Origin: MGR-bin208 sp043779285
GTDB lineage: Bacteria > Bacteroidota > Bacteroidia > Chitinophagales > Chitinophagaceae
Length of the DNA: 18,029 nucleotides
Direction of reading: 5' to 3'
Assembly (NCBI GenBank): GCA_043779285.1
Contig: JAYWEL010000224.1
Coordinates: 1-18,029, forward strand
The position numbers and the translations under genes were made by a program. Of the stretch, positions 15,002 through 18,029 are shown one piece after another; the stretch's first letter is position 1, and each line of letters starts with the position of its first letter. The notes under the pieces were generated by a model. The model worked only from the letters and a program-made list of their open reading frames with translations. It did not search any database and was not told where the DNA came from.

Positions 15002-15856
15002 ATGGCATTTAATTTTTTAAAAAGACGGTCGCTAGGTGAAAAAGCAGAAATGTCTTTTGTAGATCATCTGGAAGTACTGAGAGGACACTTGTTTCGCTCT
15101 GCAATCGCAGTTGCCATCGGTGCTGTAATTGTTGGGGTGTACAATAAATTTTTTGTTCATACAATAATCATGGGGCCAACTTATTCCGATTTTCCTACAT
15201 ATAAGATCATGTGCAAAGTTGGCCATATGATTAATATGGAAGAATATATGTGTATGCAGGGCATCGGTGTAAAAATGCAAAACACAGCCGTAGGCGGGCA
15301 GTTCTCCATGTTCTTTAATGTAATTCTTATTGGTGGATTCATTATTGCTTTCCCATATATTTTTTGGGAGTTCTGGCGTTTTATAAAACCGGCATTAAAT
15401 AAAAAAGAACTAGATAAAACAAGGGGGGTGATTTTTTGGGTATCCTTATTATTTTTTACGGGAGTATTATTCGGTTATTTTTTATTAGCCCCCTATACGA
15501 TCAACTTTTTCTCTCATTTTACATTGGATGAAAACATAGAAAACCGTTGGACCATTGCCAGTTATATGGATACACTCATTCCATTGATATTGGGTACAGG
15601 CCTGGCATTTCAATTACCCCTGGTCATGTTTTTTCTGGCGAAGGTCGACATTGTATCAGCTACATTCCTCCGCTCAACTCGTAAATATGCTGTTGTCATT
15701 ATTTTTATCATCGCAGCTATCATTACACCCGGACCGGATATCATAAGCCAAATAAGTGTTGCGCTTCCACTAATGATTTTATACGAAGCAAGTATCATTC
15801 TTTGTAAAAAGGTAGAAAAGCAAAAAATAAAAGACGACCTGGAAGAGTGGAGTTAA
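15002..15856 (+). CDS. tatC: Twin-arginine translocase subunit TatC
   Basis: A 284-residue inner-membrane protein with six hydrophobic segments; TatC binds twin-arginine signal peptides and forms the core of the folded-protein export channel. The cytoplasmic N-terminus contains FVDHLEVLRGHL (19-30). The second cytoplasmic loop has FPYIFWEFWRFIKPALNKKEL (117-137), with Glu136 matching E. coli Glu103. ITPGPDIISQ (241-250) and LPLMILYEASI (255-265) are typical late motifs. The first periplasmic loop is longer than in E. coli and carries Cys71 and Cys84, which I believe is usual in Bacteroidota. Val25 occupies the place of E. coli Glu15. No tatA is visible, so its partner must be encoded elsewhere. 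It has its own promoter candidate; rpiB follows after 66 bases. Confidence 0.95.
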   Translation: MAFNFLKRRSLGEKAEMSFVDHLEVLRGHLFRSAIAVAIGAVIVGVYNKFFVHTIIMGPTYSDFPTYKIMCKVGHMINMEEYMCMQGIGVKMQNTAVGGQFSMFFNVILIGGFIIAFPYIFWEFWRFIKPALNKKELDKTRGVIFWVSLLFFTGVLFGYFLLAPYTINFFSHFTLDENIENRWTIASYMDTLIPLILGTGLAFQLPLVMFFLAKVDIVSATFLRSTRKYAVVIIFIIAAIITPGPDIISQISVALPLMILYEASIILCKKVEKQKIKDDLEEWS

Positions 15857-15876
15857 AAAGCCAGCACTTGCAAAAA

Positions 15877-15892
15877 TAGTTTTGTAAATTTG
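15877..15892 (+). promoter_or_regulatory. Two overlapping-phase -7 motifs upstream of rpiB
   Basis: TAGTTTTG (15877-15884) is followed directly by TAAATTTG (15885-15892); both match TAnnTTTG exactly. The second ends 30 bases before the rpiB ATG. A TTG at 15868-15870 lies only 14 bases before the second copy, so the -33 half is poor. Confidence 0.45.
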
Positions 15893-15922
15893 TGATGATT
15901 CCCTTCACTTAATATTTATTTT

Positions 15923-16378
15923 ATGCATACAGCATTTGACCTCTCATTACCCATTGCCATTGGTAGTGACCACGCCGGATATGATTACAAAGAAGACCTG
16001 ATTTCATTTCTTGAAGGCAAAGGACTTCCCTTTGATGATATGGGTACACACTCACTCGATTCGGTTGACTTTCCTGATTTTGCACACCCCGTTGCCAGTG
16101 CGGTAGAAAACGGATCGGCAGCTTTTGGCATTTTACTTTGCGGGAGTGCCAATGGTGTAGCCATGACAGCAAATAAGCACCAGAGAATAAGAGCCGCCAT
16201 TTGCTGGGGGGAAGAAATAGCTCAACTGGCTAGAGAACATAATAATGCCAACATCATTTGTATACCAGCCCGGTTTGTACGGGAAGGTGACGCAGAAAAA
16301 ATGGTTGCTATTTTTATGAACACCGAATTTGAAGGAGGACGACACGAAAGACGGGTTGAAAAAATTGCCTGCACATAA
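15923..16378 (+). CDS. rpiB: Ribose-5-phosphate isomerase B family sugar isomerase
   Basis: A 151-residue RpiB/LacAB-type isomerase that interconverts ribose 5-phosphate and ribulose 5-phosphate in the pentose phosphate pathway. IAIGSDHAGYDYKEDL (11-26) is the N-terminal phosphate-binding signature. DFPDFAHPVA (49-58) follows, and Cys73 in LLCGSANGVAMTANKH (71-86) is the expected catalytic cysteine. REHNNANIICIPARFV (104-119) closes the active site from the partner subunit. The loop after Cys73 reads SANG where the E. coli enzyme has GTG. Length and start are normal: the ATG at 15923 precedes the first strand by a short lead. It appears to be transcribed from its own promoter after tatC. Confidence 0.93.
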   Translation: MHTAFDLSLPIAIGSDHAGYDYKEDLISFLEGKGLPFDDMGTHSLDSVDFPDFAHPVASAVENGSAAFGILLCGSANGVAMTANKHQRIRAAICWGEEIAQLAREHNNANIICIPARFVREGDAEKMVAIFMNTEFEGGRHERRVEKIACT

Positions 16379-16417
16379 TCAAAAATTCCATCGCCACTAA
16401 CCACTCATCAAATCTTA

Positions 16418-16448
16418 TTGCCCAAACATTTTTATTCCATTATGTTTG
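16418..16448 (+). promoter_or_regulatory. Promoter for the M28 peptidase gene
   Basis: TTG at 16418-16420, a 20-base spacer, then TATGTTTG at 16441-16448. Both halves fit the Bacteroidota consensus, and the motif ends 20 bases before the ATG at 16469. It covers the region that a longer reading frame starting at 16418 would use as coding sequence, so it decides the start. Confidence 0.65.
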
Positions 16449-16468
16449 GAATTAATTTATCCTACATT

Positions 16469-17935
16469 ATGAAACATTTATTACTACTGGTTTTTTTATT
16501 TACAGCTATAACAATACAAGCCCAGAAAAAAATTTCTCCCGTAAAATACGCCAGCAGCATTACTGCCGATGATTTAAAAAAACATTTATTCATTATTGCA
16601 AGTGCCGAAATGGAAGGCCGTGAAACTGCAACAGAAGGCCAGCGAAAAGCAGCTGCATATATCGAAGACCATTTTCGCAAATTAGGATTGGTTGCTCCCG
16701 TAAGCGGGGGTTATCAGCAATACTATCCTGTTTATACAGATACTTTACTTGATGCTAAAGTGGCCGTTAATGATGTATGGTTCAATTGGGGTAAAGATGT
16801 TTCCGGATCCTTATCATCATTAAATACACAGGAACTTAACTTTGGCGAATTTTTATTTCTGGCCAAAGGAGATAGCACAACAAACATCACTGGGAAAGCA
16901 GTTATACTAGTATTACCAAAAACAAGTACACGAATTTCAAATGCTGAAATGATGTCCTTGCTAACCCGAAGTCCTTCCCTGGTTCTTGCAATCAGTTCTG
17001 GCACATTGCCGGGCAATGGTTCACGAATGGGTAATATGTATCTGAATCCATTCCGTGCAACACAAAGCCCAACTTTATTATATGCTACAGAAGCTATTGG
17101 CAAAGCCATTATGAATAAGGATTTGGAAGCTGCGCAGAAAAACGAGTTGTCCACTAAAAAATATTTAACCAAATTTTCTTCCATCATTAAAAAAGAAATT
17201 AAAACACTTCGTAGTTCAAATGTGATGGGACTTTTAGAAGGAACCGATAAGAAAGACGAATATGTAGTCATTTCTTCACATTACGATCATATTGGCAAGC
17301 AGGGAGCTGTTATCAATTTTGGTGCAGATGATGATGGGTCTGGAACAGTTGGAGTTTTGGAACTGGCCGAAGCATTCAGTATGGCAAAACTAGAAGGAAA
17401 AGGGCCACGCAGAAGTATTTTATTCCTGACGGTAAGTGGAGAGGAGAAAGGTTTATGGGGTTCTGAATATTATGCTAACAATCCTATTTTCCCATTAGAT
17501 AAAACAACGGTCGATTTAAATATTGACATGATTGGCAGAATAGGCACCGACTATTTAAGCGACAAGGATTCTGCAAATTATATTTATGTCATCGGCGATG
17601 ATAAAATTAGCTCTGATTTGATGCCCATCTCTGATGAAGCAAATACTAAATACACTAAAATTAAATTAGACAAAAAATATAATGACATCAGCGATCCGAA
17701 TCGGTTTTATTACAGAAGTGATCATTACAACTTTGCAATAAAAGGTGTGCCGATTATTTTTTATTTTAACGGGGTGCATAAAGATTATCATAGACCAACC
17801 GATACCCCAGATAAGATCAATTATCCATTGATGGCCAAAAGGACACAGCTGGTTTTTTATACAGCGCTGGAAATGGCTAATAAGGAAGAACTTTTAAAAA
17901 GAGATATCCCTTTACAAATTCCTCCAAGAAGATAA
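16469..17935 (+). CDS. Secreted M28 family zinc aminopeptidase
   Basis: A 488-residue exported metallopeptidase. Residues 1-18 form the signal peptide (MKHLLLLVFLFTAITIQA). An N-terminal helix with SAEMEGRETATEGQRKAAA, typical of M28 enzymes, precedes a divergent PA-like insert at about 120-215. The M28 core starts near residue 255 with SNVMGLLEG. The two zinc ions should be held by His271 (SHYDHIG), Asp288 (GADDDGSG), Glu325-Glu326 (SGEEKGLWG), Asp353 (NIDMIGR) and His441 (DYHRPTDTPDKI). It is likely to release N-terminal amino acids from peptides in the periplasm or outside. The frame is open upstream, but a good promoter there and the signal peptide support the ATG at 16469. The stop codon lies inside a long palindrome that begins the downstream region. 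Confidence 0.92.
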   Translation: MKHLLLLVFLFTAITIQAQKKISPVKYASSITADDLKKHLFIIASAEMEGRETATEGQRKAAAYIEDHFRKLGLVAPVSGGYQQYYPVYTDTLLDAKVAVNDVWFNWGKDVSGSLSSLNTQELNFGEFLFLAKGDSTTNITGKAVILVLPKTSTRISNAEMMSLLTRSPSLVLAISSGTLPGNGSRMGNMYLNPFRATQSPTLLYATEAIGKAIMNKDLEAAQKNELSTKKYLTKFSSIIKKEIKTLRSSNVMGLLEGTDKKDEYVVISSHYDHIGKQGAVINFGADDDGSGTVGVLELAEAFSMAKLEGKGPRRSILFLTVSGEEKGLWGSEYYANNPIFPLDKTTVDLNIDMIGRIGTDYLSDKDSANYIYVIGDDKISSDLMPISDEANTKYTKIKLDKKYNDISDPNRFYYRSDHYNFAIKGVPIIFYFNGVHKDYHRPTDTPDKINYPLMAKRTQLVFYTALEMANKEELLKRDIPLQIPPRR

Positions 17936-18016
17936 TACCATCTTGATTTACTAAATAGTCCAACGCCCGCCTGACCGGACGGGCAGGGACTATGTGTAAA
18001 TCTTAGATGGTATTAT
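17932..18016. repeat. 85-base imperfect inverted repeat overlapping the M28 stop codon
   Basis: Nested arms pair in order: 17932-17943 with 18005-18016 (12 bp), 17945-17951 with 17996-18002 (7 bp), 17955-17961 with 17987-17993 (7 bp), and a GC-rich core GCCCG/CGGGC at 17965-17969 and 17980-17984. Small internal loops separate the arms. The TAA stop of the peptidase is within the left arm. There is no T-run, so it is not a standard intrinsic terminator. It looks like a palindromic intergenic element (REP- or MITE-like) that could also protect mRNA ends. Confidence 0.8.
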
Positions 18017-18029
18017 ACCGCAGAAAAGC

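Noticed and set aside
16732..17271. Open frame of 179 codons on the minus strand
   Set aside because: It lies wholly inside the M28 peptidase gene, whose motifs are continuous across it; no recognisable protein features.
1..18029. Search for CRISPR arrays, tRNA genes, insertion sequences, toxin-antitoxin or defence modules
   Set aside because: No regularly spaced repeats, cloverleaf-like sequences, transposase motifs or recognisable defence proteins were seen on either strand.

Overview
The window looks like chromosomal DNA from a member of the Bacteroidota, most likely Chitinophagales/Chitinophagaceae. This is inferred from gene content (GldC, DUF4290, a DUF6089-like protein, a TatC with a long first loop), AT-rich intergenic DNA, no clear Shine-Dalgarno sequences, and repeated matches to the phylum's -7 promoter motif TAnnTTTG. 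No tRNA, rRNA, CRISPR array, transposase, phage gene or defence system is visible. Most of the window is conserved housekeeping and envelope DNA.

Layout: bases 1-6779 are read entirely on the minus strand. In transcription order they hold a family 4-type glycosyltransferase; gldC, yqeY and cvpA with a promoter of their own; then an alpha/beta hydrolase, a CBS-domain protein, a one-POTRA Omp85-like barrel, NAD kinase, and the start of a DUF6089-like outer-membrane protein cut by the window edge. Bases 6780-6958 are a divergent control region. Bases 6959-13653 are read on the plus strand: DUF4290 with a Gly/Ser-rich tail and a strong intrinsic terminator, murA, a family 39 (ArnT-like) membrane glycosyltransferase, a complete SRPBCC gene, a short palindromic repeat cluster followed by an N-terminally truncated SRPBCC remnant, gmk, and a CNNM/CorC transporter-like protein. 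A type II asparaginase (minus) converges on this block. tatC, rpiB and a secreted M28 peptidase (plus), each with a plausible promoter, follow to about 17935. The window ends in an 85-base imperfect palindrome that contains the peptidase stop codon.

Functionally the genes centre on the envelope (MurA, two glycosyltransferases, an Omp85-like barrel, CvpA, TatC and exported enzymes) and on nucleotide, cofactor and pentose metabolism (Gmk, NAD kinase, RpiB). I found no convincing new multi-gene system. The points most worth a second look are the two palindromic repeats (11236-11345 and 17932-18016) with the damaged SRPBCC gene, the MurA with Asp at the catalytic Cys position, unusual active-site positions in the family 4 glycosyltransferase, a Val at a signal-recognition position in TatC, and a set of promoter motifs placed at similar distances from start codons.
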